From positions 1,426,001 to 1,490,000 of the forward strand of contig NZ_CP102845.1 of NCBI RefSeq assembly GCF_013307435.2: a DNA stretch of 64,000 nucleotides, written 5' to 3'. A program made the translations under genes and the position numbers. Every line of letters begins with the position of its first letter. Position 1 is the stretch's first letter. Below are positions 6,558 to 17,038 of the stretch, piece by piece. A model generated the notes under the pieces. The model was not told the DNA's origin. It was given only the letters and a program-made list of their open reading frames with translations, and did no database searches. Origin of the DNA: Microvirga terrae. GTDB lineage: Bacteria; Pseudomonadota; Alphaproteobacteria; Rhizobiales; Beijerinckiaceae.

Positions 6558-8813
6558 TCAGAGCACGAACCAGCCCTTGTGCAGGTCGAGCGCGCTCTTG
6601 AGCTTGATCACCGCCTCGGCCGCCTTGTCGCGGTCGGTGTTGAGATAGACGTAAGTGGCGCCCTTCGCTTTCTCGTAGCGCAGCTCGCCGGCCCGGCTGA
6701 ACGCCTTCGTGCCGATGAACGCGAACGCCTGGTCGCCGCTTTTCCGCGTGTTGGCGTCGATCGCCTTCAGGTCGAGCCGGTCGCCCTGCCGGCCCGAGAA
6801 GTCGAGGATGGTGTCGGCCCGGCGCGTCGACGCAGCCGTGTCGCGGTCGTCGAAGGCGAACACGTCGCGCCCGGAGCCGCCCGTGAGGCTGTCCTGGCCG
6901 AGCCCGCCGATCAGCCGGTCGGCGCCCGCCCCGCCCGAGAGCCGGTTCGCCCCGACATTGCCGATGAGCATGTTGGCAAGCGCATTGCCGGTGAGGGCCA
7001 GCCGCGCCGTGCCGGCCGCCGCCGTGAGGTTCTCCACCTCGCCAAGCGCCGCCAGCGACAGGCTGGCGCTCGTGAGCACCGTGTCGGTGCCGCCAAGGGC
7101 CAGCTCGACGATGGTGTCCGCCCCGTCGGTCACATAGGTGTCGTCGCCGGCCCCGCCGCTGAGCACGTCGGCGCCGGCGCCGCCGTCGAGGCGGTCGTGG
7201 CCGGCGCCGCCGTTGAGGATGTTGGCGAAGGCGTCGCCCGAGAGGGTGTCGTCGCCGGCGCTGCCGGAGAGGGTGTCGAACACGGCAGTGTTGCGCGCCA
7301 TGGTGCCGGCCGCGAGATCGATGCTGTGGGCGACGGCCCAGGTGAGCGCGCCCTCGACCAGGGTGACGACCGCACTCTGGCGGCCGGGGGTCGCATAGGC
7401 GTGGTGCAGGCTGACCGTGCCGGCCACGGGCGTGGCCGCGGAGGTGGTGCCGTCGCCCCAGGCGATGCTGACGCTCGAGGCGCCGCCGACGCCGAGCGTG
7501 GTCTCGAGGAAGCGGCCGTCCAGGATGGCAGCGGCATTGGCCTTGTAGAGCAGGTCGACCAGGAAGATGTCGCTGGCATTGTTGCCGTCGTTGGCCACCA
7601 GGTTGGGTGCCTCGCTTTCGAACGTGACGAAGCGCCCATCGGGACTGAACTGAGCATCGAAGCTGCCGAAGGTCGTCTCCATGCCGCTGGTCGCGATGGA
7701 GATGCGCGTGACCTCCTTGGTGTCCAGGTTCTTGAGGAAGATGTCGGCTACGCCGTTGTCGTCGCCGGCAACCAGATTGTCGGCATAGCTTTCGAATACC
7801 ACGTAACGTCCGTCCGGGCTGAACCGGGCGTTGTAGCTGTCGCCGTTGGCCTTCGTTCCGTTCTGGGCCTTGGAGACGCAAACGACATCGCCGTTCGGAG
7901 CTGTCATGTCCTTGACGAAGATATCCGAGTAGCCGTCTTCGGCTTCAGTCCCATCGGCAGTGAGGTTGGAGGCAACGCTTTCGAACATGATGGAACGCCC
8001 GTCAGGGCTGACCTGGGCATTGTAGCTGCCGTTGTTCGCCTCGGCGCCGTTCTTTGCGACGGAGATGCGCGTGACTTCCTTGGTGTCCAGGTTCTTGAGG
8101 AAGATGTCGGCTTTGCCGTTGTTGTCGCCGGCGACCAGATTGTCGGCATCGCTGGTGAACACGACGGAGCGCCCGTCCGGACCGAACCGAGCGCCATAGC
8201 TGTAATGATTTCCGAAGATCCCGTTGACGGTCGAAACGCATTCGACGACGCCGGTGCTCAGCTCCAGGCGGAAGATGTCGGTCGCTTGGTTGTCGGGATC
8301 ACCGGCCACGAGATTGGAGGCGTCGCTCTCGAACACGATGAAACGCCCATCCGGGCTGAACCGCGCGTCATAGCTGCCGTTGTTTGCATCGAGCTTGTTC
8401 TGATCCACCGACAGGCGCGTAATCACGCCGGTGCTCAGCTCCTTCATGAAAATGTCGGCGCTGTGGTTGTTGTCGCCGGCGACCAAGTTGTCTGCGAGGC
8501 TCTCGAACAGCACGAAGCGCCCGTCCGGGCTGAACCGGGCATTGGTGCTGAATTCGTTTGCCTGCGTGGTGCCTGCCGTTGAGACACGAGTAATCGCGCC
8601 CGTGATCAGATCCTTGATATAGATATCGGCCTTGTGATTGTCGTCGCCGGCGACCAGGGGAGCGTCGGACGCGAATACGATGGAGCGTCCGTCCGGGCTG
8701 AACTGGGCGTCGGAGCTGTTGCCCAGTCTCTCCATTCCGTCGGCGGCCGTCGACACCCGCCTCAGGGTATCGGCACTCGTCGGACGGACAACGGATTGCA
8801 CGGACAGGAACAT
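6558..8813 (-). CDS. Secreted seven-bladed TolB-like propeller with RTX calcium-binding tail (paralog 1)
   Basis: A 751-residue protein with no Sec signal. Residues of about 25-420 hold seven repeats of the PD40/TolB-like type, each marked by F(S/G)PDGR, a VxFES strand and a LVAGDxN turn, so a closed seven-blade propeller is likely. A beta-rich linker follows (about 425-490, with [11 protein letters not shown]-like). Next are RTX nonapeptides GGAGxDxLxGGxG (about 495-620) and a C-terminal serralysin-like secretion domain ([16 protein letters not shown] and beyond). The protein is probably exported by a type I system and folds on calcium outside the cell. No transporter gene is nearby. The ATG at 8813 is chosen over a TTG 18 bp upstream because the paralog has an ATG at the same place with a better ribosome-binding site. 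The role is unknown. Confidence 0.85.
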   Translation of the reverse strand: MFLSVQSVVRPTSADTLRRVSTAADGMERLGNSSDAQFSPDGRSIVFASDAPLVAGDDNHKADIYIKDLITGAITRVSTAGTTQANEFSTNARFSPDGRFVLFESLADNLVAGDNNHSADIFMKELSTGVITRLSVDQNKLDANNGSYDARFSPDGRFIVFESDASNLVAGDPDNQATDIFRLELSTGVVECVSTVNGIFGNHYSYGARFGPDGRSVVFTSDADNLVAGDNNGKADIFLKNLDTKEVTRISVAKNGAEANNGSYNAQVSPDGRSIMFESVASNLTADGTEAEDGYSDIFVKDMTAPNGDVVCVSKAQNGTKANGDSYNARFSPDGRYVVFESYADNLVAGDDNGVADIFLKNLDTKEVTRISIATSGMETTFGSFDAQFSPDGRFVTFESEAPNLVANDGNNASDIFLVDLLYKANAAAILDGRFLETTLGVGGASSVSIAWGDGTTSAATPVAGTVSLHHAYATPGRQSAVVTLVEGALTWAVAHSIDLAAGTMARNTAVFDTLSGSAGDDTLSGDAFANILNGGAGHDRLDGGAGADVLSGGAGDDTYVTDGADTIVELALGGTDTVLTSASLSLAALGEVENLTAAAGTARLALTGNALANMLIGNVGANRLSGGAGADRLIGGLGQDSLTGGSGRDVFAFDDRDTAASTRRADTILDFSGRQGDRLDLKAIDANTRKSGDQAFAFIGTKAFSRAGELRYEKAKGATYVYLNTDRDKAAEAVIKLKSALDLHKGWFVL

Positions 8814-8886
8814 GGTCGGGCTCTCAAGCAATCAAGACACGCAGCCCCCCAGCCGCGCGCGAACGACATTGCTTAACAGGCGATCA

Positions 8887-8916
8887 TTCCCTTGGGCTAC
8901 TCTCCGAACAGAGGGC
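8887..8916 (-). promoter_or_regulatory. Conserved upstream element shared by the two propeller-RTX genes
   Basis: A 30-bp block (CCCTTGGGCTACTCTCCGAA core) occurs here and at 16959-16988 with one mismatch, 74 and 72 bp upstream of the two ATGs. It is probably promoter or regulator-binding DNA. It could also be residual homology. Confidence 0.45.
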
Positions 8917-9084
8917 CTCTCAAGCATCGGATCCCATGCTTCGTCATGGATGTGAGCATCGTCGTGGCGGAGAACCGGGTCCAGGTTCCGCTGACGCGGC
9001 CCTCCGGGTCCGCACGATGCACCGGCTGCGGGGCCGGGATCATCCAGGCCCGGATGGCGCGCCCGGAGACCCGCCCGCGGATCA

Positions 9085-10227
9085 TTATGTCGCGGGCTTC
9101 ATGCGCAGGATGCGGCCGTTGCGGGAATCCGTCAGGAGATAGACGAGGCCGTCCGGGCCCTGGCGCACGTCGCGGATGCGCTCGCCGAGCTGCTGCAGCA
9201 TGCGCTCCTCGCCGGTCACCCGGTTGCCGTTGGTCTCAAGCCGCGTGACGAGCTTGCCGGCCAGCGCCCCGACCAGGATGCTGCCGCGCCACGCCGGGAA
9301 CTGGTCGCCCGTGTAGAAGGCCATGCCGGAGGGCGCGATGGACGGGTCCCAGAAATAGACCGGCTGCTCCAGGCCGGTTTTCTTCGTGCCTTCGCCGATC
9401 TTCTGGCCCGAGTAATGCACCCCGTAGGAGATCACCGGCCAGCCGTAGTTCCGGCCCTTCTGCGGGATGTTGACCTCGTCGCCGCCCCGCGCCCCGTGCT
9501 CCACGGTCCAGAGTTCGCCGGTGGTCGGGTGAAGGGCCGCCGACTGCACGTTGCGATGGCCGGACGACCAGATCTCCGGGCGGGTATCCTCGCGATCGAG
9601 GAAGGGATTGTCGGGTGCGGCGCCGCCCGTGGGTTTGATGCGCACGATCTTGCCCAGGTGGTTGTTGAGGTTCTGGGCCTTGTCGCGCAGGTCGTTGCGC
9701 TCGCCGAGCGTCACGAAGAGATTGCCATCCCGGCCGAAGACCAGGCGCGATCCGAAATGGTGGGTGCCGGCATAGGACGGTTCCTGGCGGAAGATCACCT
9801 CGGTGCCCTCGAGAGCCGTGCCATCCTGGCTGAGGCGCCCCCGCGCCACGCTCGTGCCGTTGCGGCCTTCGCCGCGGTCCTCGGCGAAGCTCAGATAGAC
9901 CAGGCGGTTCTGCGCGAAGGCGGGATCGAGCGCCACATCGAGGAGCCCGCCCTGGCCGCGGACGGACAGACGCGGAAGGCCCTTGATCGGCTCGGATGGG
10001 TTGCCGCCGGCATCGACGATGCGCAGGCGGCCGGACCGTTCCGTCACCAGCAGGCGATTGTCGGGGAGAAACGCGAGGCCCCAGGGATTTTCGAGATTGC
10101 GCGCCACCGTCTCGACGATCACCTCGATCTTGTCGGTGCGAAAGCGCTGGGTGTCCTGGGCGAGGGCGGAGGAGAGGGGGGCGCCGAAAGCAAGCGCGCA
10201 GGTCAGGGCGATACGGGGGCTCAGCAT
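9085..10227 (-). CDS. PQQ-dependent soluble sugar dehydrogenase family protein (Gdh/YliI type), exported
   Basis: A 380-residue protein with a signal peptide (about 1-23, ending SSALAQ). The six-bladed propeller of the glucose/sorbosone dehydrogenase family is indicated by [23 protein letters not shown] near the start. Further landmarks are [14 protein letters not shown], the motif [40 protein letters not shown] and [12 protein letters not shown]. It would oxidise aldose sugars in the periplasm with PQQ as cofactor. The substrate cannot be read from the sequence. The ATG at 10227 has GGAGAG 8 bp upstream. No PQQ synthesis genes are in the window. Confidence 0.88.
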   Translation of the reverse strand: MLSPRIALTCALAFGAPLSSALAQDTQRFRTDKIEVIVETVARNLENPWGLAFLPDNRLLVTERSGRLRIVDAGGNPSEPIKGLPRLSVRGQGGLLDVALDPAFAQNRLVYLSFAEDRGEGRNGTSVARGRLSQDGTALEGTEVIFRQEPSYAGTHHFGSRLVFGRDGNLFVTLGERNDLRDKAQNLNNHLGKIVRIKPTGGAAPDNPFLDREDTRPEIWSSGHRNVQSAALHPTTGELWTVEHGARGGDEVNIPQKGRNYGWPVISYGVHYSGQKIGEGTKKTGLEQPVYFWDPSIAPSGMAFYTGDQFPAWRGSILVGALAGKLVTRLETNGNRVTGEERMLQQLGERIRDVRQGPDGLVYLLTDSRNGRILRMKPAT

Positions 10228-10310
10228 CTGGGATTCTCTCCGCCTTTCACGATGCCGGAGAGCTAAACTCCTGAGACGGGCCGTCAACCGTGCCGCCGTT
10301 CACTCACGCG

Positions 10311-10502
10311 TTATCGCGGAGAATACACGTGGACGGTTTTCGGGTCCTGGGCCGACAGGGTCTGGGTGGTGGCCATCACGGAGAGCGTCGCGAGGCCCAG
10401 CAGCATGACGAGGGCAAGCGAGCGGCGGCTTTCCTGACGCGGGTCCAGGCGGTGGGCGCGGGAGGAAACATGATAGGCGTTTCTTGGCCGGAAAGTTTTC
10501 AT
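10311..10502 (-). CDS. Small single-pass membrane or exported protein, 63 aa
   Basis: Not recognised. The basic N-terminal half (MKTFRPRNAYHV, then RLDPRQESRR) is followed by one hydrophobic segment, about residues 31-47 (LALVMLLGLATLSVMA), and a short polar tail TVHVYSPR. This pattern suits a small inner-membrane protein or a long signal peptide. The ribosome-binding site is weak. Coding status rests on the signal/membrane pattern alone and on its position upstream of the dehydrogenase in the same direction. Confidence 0.45.
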   Translation of the reverse strand: MKTFRPRNAYHVSSRAHRLDPRQESRRSLALVMLLGLATLSVMATTQTLSAQDPKTVHVYSPR

Positions 10503-10649
10503 TGGTCCAGGTCCCAGCAACCAAAGGAGGCTACGGGAGAAAAACCTGTGCGATTCAAGAAAGTTCCAGCCCTATCCGAAAGTGTCGCATCCGGTTTCTC
10601 GGCTAAGTGTCGGCGTTAACTAATTATTAACGATTGTGGCAGCGCGGGC

Positions 10650-11057
10650 TCATGGTTTCGGCGTGACGATCACGGATTCCGCAGTGCGCTCGGCCGGCCC
10701 ATGATGAACCGCCTCGATATTGTGGCCGTCGGGGTCGTGGACAAACGCGGCATAATAGCCTGGGTGATAGGAGCGTTCTCCGGGCCCGCCGTTGTCGCGC
10801 CCGCCGGCCGCGAGGGCCGCCGCATGGAAGGCGTGGACCGCCTCCCGATCCCGGGCCTGGAACGCGAGATGGACCCGCGACACCGGCCCGTCCGCCCGGT
10901 CGACCCACAATTCGTCGCAGGCGAAATGCTCCGGGCTCTCCGAGGTGAACGTGCGGCCGACCGCCTCCAGGACGGCCCGGTAGAAGCGCCGGCTCGCCTC
11001 GAGGTCCGAGACCCGCAGGTGGATGTGGTCGATCAGGCGGCCCTGGTGACGCTGCAT
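10650..11057 (-). CDS. VOC-superfamily (glyoxalase/dioxygenase fold) protein
   Basis: A 135-residue single-domain protein of the vicinal oxygen chelate fold. The first beta-alpha-beta module starts LIDHIHLRVSDLEASRRFYRAVLEA, with metal-ligand His at residue 11 or 13. The second half contains YHPGYYAAFVHDPDGHNIEAVHHG, with the usual C-terminal Glu ligand in NIEAV. The specific reaction cannot be told: members include glyoxalases, fosfomycin-resistance enzymes and ring-cleavage dioxygenases. GAGGGG lies near the ATG. It is followed by a palindromic repeat on its upstream side. Confidence 0.8.
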   Translation of the reverse strand: MQRHQGRLIDHIHLRVSDLEASRRFYRAVLEAVGRTFTSESPEHFACDELWVDRADGPVSRVHLAFQARDREAVHAFHAAALAAGGRDNGGPGERSYHPGYYAAFVHDPDGHNIEAVHHGPAERTAESVIVTPKP

Positions 11058-11076
11058 GGGTTCTGCTCCCCCTCGA

Positions 11077-11166
11077 TGTCATCACCGGGCTCGTCCCGGT
11101 GATCCCGATTGTGTGAAACGCCGCGCCCTTCGTATCGAGATGGCCGGGCCTGTCCCGGCCATCTCG
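11077..11166. repeat. Two-hairpin palindromic repeat
   Basis: Left arm GTCATCACCGGGCTCGTCCC-GGTGAT and right arm GGCCGGGCCTGTCCCGGCC, ending ATCTCGGG. Located between the VOC gene start and the TctC-type gene stop. Confidence 0.85.
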
Positions 11167-11178
11167 GGGAAATGCCGA

Positions 11179-12159
11179 TCACTCGGCCTTGATGCCGGCC
11201 GCCTTGATGATCTCGGCCCAGGTCTGGATCTCCTTGGCGAGATAGGGCTTGAACGCCTCCGGGTCGCGCACGTTCAGGGTGAAGCCGAGCTTGGTGATGC
11301 GCTCCTTGACGTCGGGCTTGTTGAGGATCGCGATGATCGTGCCGGACAGCTTGTCGAGGACCGGCTTGGGGGTGTTCACCGGGGCGAAGAAGGCGGCCCA
11401 GGATTCCGCGTCCGCATCGGTGATGCCCTGCTCGCGCAGGGTCGGCACGTCGGGCGCCTGCGGGTTGCGCTGCGGGCTCGCGATGCCGATGGCGCGCATC
11501 TGCCCGGCCTGGAACTGGGCGAGCACGCTGGGCAGGGTCGAGTTCGACACGTCGATGCGGCCCGCCATGATCTCCGTCACCAGCGGGGCGGCGCCCCGGA
11601 ACGGCACGTGGGTCATCTTGGTGCCCGTGCGGGTCATGAACAGCTCGGTCGCGAGGTGCGAGCCGGAGCCGACGCCCGTCGAGCCGTAGTTCAGCTTGCC
11701 GGGATCCTGCTTGGCGAGCGCGATCAGCTCCGGGATGGTCTTGGCCGGCAGGTCGTTCCTCACCACGAAGACGTGCTCGAAGGCGCCCGCGCCCGCGAGC
11801 GGGGCGAAGTCCTTCACGGCGTCGTAGCCCGGCTCCTTGAGCAGGAACATGTTGTTCCCGTGGGTCTGGTTGTTGCCGAACACGATCGTGTAGCCGTCGG
11901 GCTCGGCCTTGGCGACCGCCCGGGTGCCGACCGCCCCCGAGGCGCCGGCGAGGTTCTCGACGATCACGTTCTGGCCCAGCGACTTGCCCATCTCCTCGGC
12001 CACGATGCGGGCGATCACGTCGGTCGGCCCGCCGGCCGGGTAGGGCACCACCATCTTGATGACGCGGGTCGGGAAATCCTGGGCGGCGGCGGCGCCGGCG
12101 AAGAGGGCCGCGCCGGCGACGAGGCCGAGCGCGAGGCGGCGGGTGAGGGATGTGCTCAT
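11179..12159 (-). CDS. Tripartite tricarboxylate transporter substrate-binding protein (TctC/Bug family)
   Basis: A 326-residue periplasmic binding protein of the TctC/Bug group. It has a signal peptide (about 1-26, SRRLALGLV core to AAAAQ). The first lobe has the family signature FPTRVIKMVVPYPAGGPTDV. Later motifs are GASGAVGTRAVAKAEPDGYT, LNYGSTGVGSGSHLATELF, and VPFRGAAPLVTEIMAGRIDV. These proteins bind carboxylates such as citrate, aromatic acids or nicotinate. TctA and TctB membrane genes are absent here, so it is an orphan binding protein, as is common in this family. A second repeat type sits 84-196 bp upstream of its start. Confidence 0.9.
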   Translation of the reverse strand: MSTSLTRRLALGLVAGAALFAGAAAAQDFPTRVIKMVVPYPAGGPTDVIARIVAEEMGKSLGQNVIVENLAGASGAVGTRAVAKAEPDGYTIVFGNNQTHGNNMFLLKEPGYDAVKDFAPLAGAGAFEHVFVVRNDLPAKTIPELIALAKQDPGKLNYGSTGVGSGSHLATELFMTRTGTKMTHVPFRGAAPLVTEIMAGRIDVSNSTLPSVLAQFQAGQMRAIGIASPQRNPQAPDVPTLREQGITDADAESWAAFFAPVNTPKPVLDKLSGTIIAILNKPDVKERITKLGFTLNVRDPEAFKPYLAKEIQTWAEIIKAAGIKAE

Positions 12160-12242
12160 CGGAAAAGGCGGCTCCTCGAAAACGGGCCGGGATAGGCCGG
12201 TTCTGCTTGCTGTTTTGCTTGCTTGGGCGGCTTGGCCGCTTT

Positions 12243-12355
12243 AGAGCATCGTGCGGAAAAGTGGATCCGGTTTTCCGCATCAACGATGCTCTCATTCTGG
12301 AATAAAGCATCGGATTGGATCCTAAAAGTGGATTCCACTTTTGGGTCCGATGCAT
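12243..12355. repeat. Composite palindromic repeat, second family
   Basis: Nested inverted repeats: GAGCATCGT...ACGATGCTC enclosing GCGGAAAA...TTTTCCGC, then GCATCGGA...TCCGATGC enclosing AAAAGTGG..CCACTTTT. A related copy on the other strand is at 58454-58545. Confidence 0.75.
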
Positions 12356-12387
12356 TAGGGTCCGCCGCCGTCACGGTCCCTATCTAA

Positions 12388-13611
<1,224 letters not shown>

Positions 13612-13628
13612 CGCATCGGACCCCGCGT

Positions 13629-13718
13629 CGTCATGGCCGACCTCGTGCCGGCCATCCCGATGCGGTGAAGCGCAACGCTCTCCCGGTCGGGATCACCGGC
13701 ACAAGGCCGGTGATGACG
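13629..13718. repeat. Two-hairpin palindromic repeat, reverse orientation
   Basis: Here the GGCC-type arm comes first (ATGGCCGACCTCGTGCCGGCCAT) and the ATCACCGG-type arm last, ending TGATGACG. So the element is inverted relative to most copies. Confidence 0.85.
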
Positions 13719-13783
13719 GGAGAGGGACGGGCCATTGGTTGCCGAGGTGAGACTGTGATGAGCGACCGCCGGGGAATGCGCTG

Positions 13784-14059
13784 ATGGACCTGCCACGGAC
13801 CTTCCATCCGGATCCTGCGGCGCAGCCCTATCGGGCCGATCCCGCCTCCACGCATCGCGTGAAGTTCGACGCCCGCGTCGACTTCACCAATGGCGGCCAC
13901 GTGGAGGCGAAGGATTTCCTCCTCGACATCGCGGGCGACAGCGTCACGCCCGAGCGGCTGGCCGAGATGATCGTCTCGGCCATGAACCTCCTGCGCGCCG
14001 GCCCGGTGACGATCACGGCCATGCGCATCGTGCGGCGCGGCGAGCATCAGGACGGGTGA
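13784..14059 (+). CDS. Small conserved-looking hypothetical protein, 91 aa
   Basis: Not recognised. The protein has a plausible alpha/beta pattern: a strand HRVKFDARVDFTNGG, an acidic loop, the helix SVTPERLAEMIVSAMNLLRAG, and a final strand PVTITAMRIVRR. There is no signal or membrane segment. Residues 28-80 look like one compact domain. The ribosome-binding site is modest (GGGGAA about 6 bp upstream). The position, downstream of an aminotransferase and after a repeat, says little about its role. I rate it as probably real because of its regular secondary-structure pattern. Confidence 0.6.
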   Translation: MDLPRTFHPDPAAQPYRADPASTHRVKFDARVDFTNGGHVEAKDFLLDIAGDSVTPERLAEMIVSAMNLLRAGPVTITAMRIVRRGEHQDG

Positions 14060-14138
14060 CGGGCGCTCCCGGTCCGGCGACGGGCCGATGCAGGCCGGTC
14101 ACCTTCCTCGCTCCCTGCTCGCCGTCATCACCGTCCTT

Positions 14139-14230
14139 CGTCATCACCGGCCTTGTGCCGGTGATCCCGATGGCTTGAAGCACTGCGCTTTATCGTATCG
14201 GGATGGCCGGGACAGGCCCGGCCATGACAG
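14139..14230. repeat. Two-hairpin palindromic repeat (copy of 6302-6393)
   Basis: Base-for-base equivalent of the element at 6302-6393, carried within the segmental duplication. Confidence 0.9.
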
Positions 14231-14267
14231 GGTGAGGGTGAACCCGGCGCCCCGTACCATCCTGCCA

Positions 14268-14377
14268 CGTCATCACCGGGCTTGTCCCGGTGATCCCGAT
14301 TGTAGACGCGCGGCGCTCGTCCCGTCGCGATGGCCGGGACTGATCCCCGGACCAGGTCCGGGGCCGGCCCTGACCAG
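14268..14377. repeat. Palindromic repeat, long variant (copy of 6431-6540)
   Basis: Equivalent of the element at 6431-6540, including the extra internal hairpin. Confidence 0.85.
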
Positions 14378-14394
14378 GAGGCGATGAGCCGCCC

Positions 14395-16887
14395 TCAGAG
14401 CACGAACCAGCCCTTGTGCAGGTCGAGCGCGCCCTTGAGCTTGATCACCGCCTCGGCCGCCTTGTCGCGGTCGGTGTTGAGATAGACGTAAGTGGCGCCC
14501 TTCGTCTTCTCGTAGCGCAGCTCGCCGGCCCGGCTGAACGCCTTCGTGCCGATGAACGCGAACGCCTGGTCGCCGCTTTTCCGCGTGTTGGCGTCGATCG
14601 CCTTCAGGTCGAGCCGGTCGCCCTGCCGGCCCGAGAAGTCGAGGATGGTGTCGGCCCGGCGCGTCGACGCAGCCGTGTCGCGGTCGTCGAAGGCGAACAC
14701 GTCGCGCCCGGAGCCGCCCGTGAGGCTGTCCTGGCCGAGCCCGCCGATCAGCCGGTCGGCGCCCGCCCCGCCCGAGAGCCGGTTCGCCCCGGCATTGCCG
14801 ATGAGCGCATTGGCGAGCGCGTTGCCGGTGAGCGCCAGCCGCGCCGTGCCGGCGGCCGCCGTGAGGTTCTCCACCTCGCCAAGCGCCGCCAGCGACAGGC
14901 TGGCGCTCGCGATCACCGTGTCGAGGCCGCCATGGGCCAGCTCGACGATGGTGTCCGCCCCGTCGGTGACATAGGTGTCGTCGCCGGCCCCGCCGCTGAG
15001 CACGTCCGCGCCGGCGCCGCCATCGAGGCGGTTCGCGCCGGCGTTGCCGGTGAGCGTGTTGGCGAGCGCGTTGCCGGTGAGGCTCACGCCGGCGCTGCCG
15101 CTCGCCGTGAGGTTCTCGACCTGGGCCAGGGCTTCCAGCGAGAAGCTGGCGCCGGCGATCACCGTGTCGGTGCCGCCGCCCGGTGCTTCGATGATCGTGT
15201 CCGCCCCATCCGTCACATAGGTGTCGTCGCCGGCCCCGCCGCTGAGCACGTCGGCGCCGGCGCCGCCGTCGAGCCGGTCGTGGCCGGCGCCGCCGTTGAG
15301 GATGTTGGCGAAGGCGTCGCCCGAGAGGGTGTCGTCGCCGGCGCTGCCGGAGAGGGTGTCGAACACGGCAGTGTTGCGCGCCATCGTGCCGGCCGCGAGA
15401 TCGATGCTGTGGGCGACGGCCCAGGTGAGCGCGCCCTCGACCAGGGTGACGACGGTACTCTGGCGGCCGGGGGTCGCATAGGCGTGGTGCAGGCTGACCG
15501 TGCCGGCCACGGGCGTGGCCGCGGACGTGGTGCCGTCGCCCCAGGCGATGCTGACGCTCGAGGCGCCGCCGACGCCGAGCGTGGTCTCGAGGAAGCGGCC
15601 GTCCAGGATGGCGGCCGCGTTGGCCTTGTAGAGCAGGTCGACCAGGAAGATGTCGCTGGCATTGTTGCCGTCGTTGGCCACCAGGTTGGGTGCCTCGCTT
15701 TCGAACGTGACGAAGCGCCCATCGGGACTGAACTGAGCAGTATAGCTGTCGGAGTTCACGTCCGTGCCATCGACCTTGGTCGAGAGACGGGTGATCCCGC
15801 CCGTCACCAGGTCCTTGAGGAAGACGTCACGTTTGCCAATGTTGTCGCCGGCGACGAGGTTTGTGGCATCGCTCTCGAACACCACGTAACGCCCGTCCGG
15901 GCTGAACCGAGGCTCATTGCTGGAGTTGTCCGCCTGTGTCCCATCTGCGGCAGTGGAAAGGCGGGTGATGGCACCGGTGTCCAGGTTCTTGAGGAAGATG
16001 TCTGCTACGCCGTTGTCATCGCCGGCGACCAGATTGGAGGCAGCGCTTTCGAACACGATGGAATGCCCGTCGGGGCTGAACTGAGCGAGGCGGCTATAGC
16101 CGCCGATTGCCTCTGTACCGTCTGCAGTGGTGGAGATGCGGGCGATAGCTTTATCGGTATTCAACTCTTTGCGGAAAATGTCAGTGGCATTGTTTGTGTC
16201 GCCGTCAACCAGCTTGGACGAGCTGCTTTCGAATATCAGGAAGCGGCCGTCCGGGCTGAAATGGGCGTTGATGCCGCTGACGCTTGCCGATGTTCCGTCT
16301 GCGGCAACCGTGATGCGGGTGACGGCCCCGGTGGTCAGGTTCTTGAGGAAAATCTCCGGGGAAATCACGCTGCTGACGCCCAAATTTGCAGCGTCGCTCC
16401 TGAAAACCAGGAAGTTCCCGTCTGGGCTCAACTCACCTCCAGAGCTGCTGCCGTTCAACTCTGTTCCATTCGACGTGGTGGAGATGCGGGTGATGGCTCC
16501 CGTGGTCAGGTCCTTGCGGAAGACATCCCTCGCCCCATTGCCGTCGCCGGTCACCAGGTTGTTGGCCTCGCTGTGGAACACGACATAACGCCCGTCGTGG
16601 CTGAACTTGGGGGCGTTGCTCGGGCCGTTTGCCTGGGTGTTGCCCGCAGCCGAGAGGAGGGTGACGGCGCCGGTGCTCAGTTCCTTGAGGAAGACGTGAT
16701 ATTTTCCGTTCGTGCCGCCGGGGACGAGATCGGGGGCGTCGCTTGTGAACACCACAAAGCGCCCGTCCGGGCTGAACTGGGCATCGGTGCTCTCGCCCAA
16801 TCCCTCCGTGCCATCGGCCCTGGTCGAGACGCGTTTCTGAATCAGGTCGCTCGTCGGCTTGAAGACGGATTGCACATTCAGGAACAT
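14395..16887 (-). CDS. Secreted seven-bladed TolB-like propeller with RTX calcium-binding tail (paralog 2)
   Basis: An 830-residue protein of the same design as the 6558-8813 product. Seven F(S)(P/H)DGR-type blades (about 25-415) are followed by a PKD-like linker, two RTX-rich units and the serralysin-like C-terminal secretion domain. The blades differ a lot from paralog 1, while everything from the seventh blade to the stop is nearly identical. The extra RTX unit includes [20 protein letters not shown]. The ATG at 16887 has GAAGGG 6 bp upstream, and a TTG 18 bp earlier is less likely. It is predicted to be exported by a type I secretion system encoded elsewhere. Ligand and function are unknown. 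Confidence 0.85.
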   Translation of the reverse strand: MFLNVQSVFKPTSDLIQKRVSTRADGTEGLGESTDAQFSPDGRFVVFTSDAPDLVPGGTNGKYHVFLKELSTGAVTLLSAAGNTQANGPSNAPKFSHDGRYVVFHSEANNLVTGDGNGARDVFRKDLTTGAITRISTTSNGTELNGSSSGGELSPDGNFLVFRSDAANLGVSSVISPEIFLKNLTTGAVTRITVAADGTSASVSGINAHFSPDGRFLIFESSSSKLVDGDTNNATDIFRKELNTDKAIARISTTADGTEAIGGYSRLAQFSPDGHSIVFESAASNLVAGDDNGVADIFLKNLDTGAITRLSTAADGTQADNSSNEPRFSPDGRYVVFESDATNLVAGDNIGKRDVFLKDLVTGGITRLSTKVDGTDVNSDSYTAQFSPDGRFVTFESEAPNLVANDGNNASDIFLVDLLYKANAAAILDGRFLETTLGVGGASSVSIAWGDGTTSAATPVAGTVSLHHAYATPGRQSTVVTLVEGALTWAVAHSIDLAAGTMARNTAVFDTLSGSAGDDTLSGDAFANILNGGAGHDRLDGGAGADVLSGGAGDDTYVTDGADTIIEAPGGGTDTVIAGASFSLEALAQVENLTASGSAGVSLTGNALANTLTGNAGANRLDGGAGADVLSGGAGDDTYVTDGADTIVELAHGGLDTVIASASLSLAALGEVENLTAAAGTARLALTGNALANALIGNAGANRLSGGAGADRLIGGLGQDSLTGGSGRDVFAFDDRDTAASTRRADTILDFSGRQGDRLDLKAIDANTRKSGDQAFAFIGTKAFSRAGELRYEKTKGATYVYLNTDRDKAAEAVIKLKGALDLHKGWFVL

Positions 16888-16958
16888 AGTCGGCCCTTCA
16901 ATCAATAAAAAAGCGGCCCCCCAGCCGCCTTCAATGTGACACTATATAGAATCAATTC

Positions 16959-16988
16959 TTCCCTTGGGCTACTCTCCGAACGGAGGGC
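16959..16988 (-). promoter_or_regulatory. Conserved upstream element shared by the two propeller-RTX genes
   Basis: Matches 8887-8916 at 29 of 30 positions. An AT-rich stretch with TATATAG lies between it and the gene, which may hold the -10 region. Confidence 0.45.
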
Positions 16989-17038
16989 GTGGAGGACGTG
17001 AGAGGGAGAGGTTGGCCGTGTGGTGCCTCCACCTTCGA

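Larger units (their letters stand above)
6246..7656. repeat. Segmental duplication, copy 1 (3' half of propeller-RTX gene plus downstream gap)
   Basis: This stretch is nearly identical to 14083-15739, in the same orientation. The block begins at GGCCGATGCAGGCCGG in the gap and ends inside the last propeller blade. Copy 1 lacks one 246-bp RTX unit present in copy 2. It includes two palindromic repeats. Confidence 0.9.
14083..15739. repeat. Segmental duplication, copy 2
   Basis: Near-identical to 6246-7656. It is 246 bp longer because it carries one more RTX-rich unit of 82 codons. Ends at the same base in the last propeller blade (after AACTGAGCA), beyond which the two genes differ strongly. 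Confidence 0.9.

Noticed and set aside
6579..8582. Long open frame on the strand opposite the first propeller-RTX gene
   Set aside because: It mirrors the codon pattern of the RTX gene in a GC-rich genome, is full of Ala/Gly/Arg/Val without domain motifs, and appears again opposite the paralog.
14416..16908. 830-codon open frame opposite the second propeller-RTX gene
   Set aside because: Same reason: an antisense shadow of a repeat-rich gene, with no ribosome-binding site or recognisable fold.
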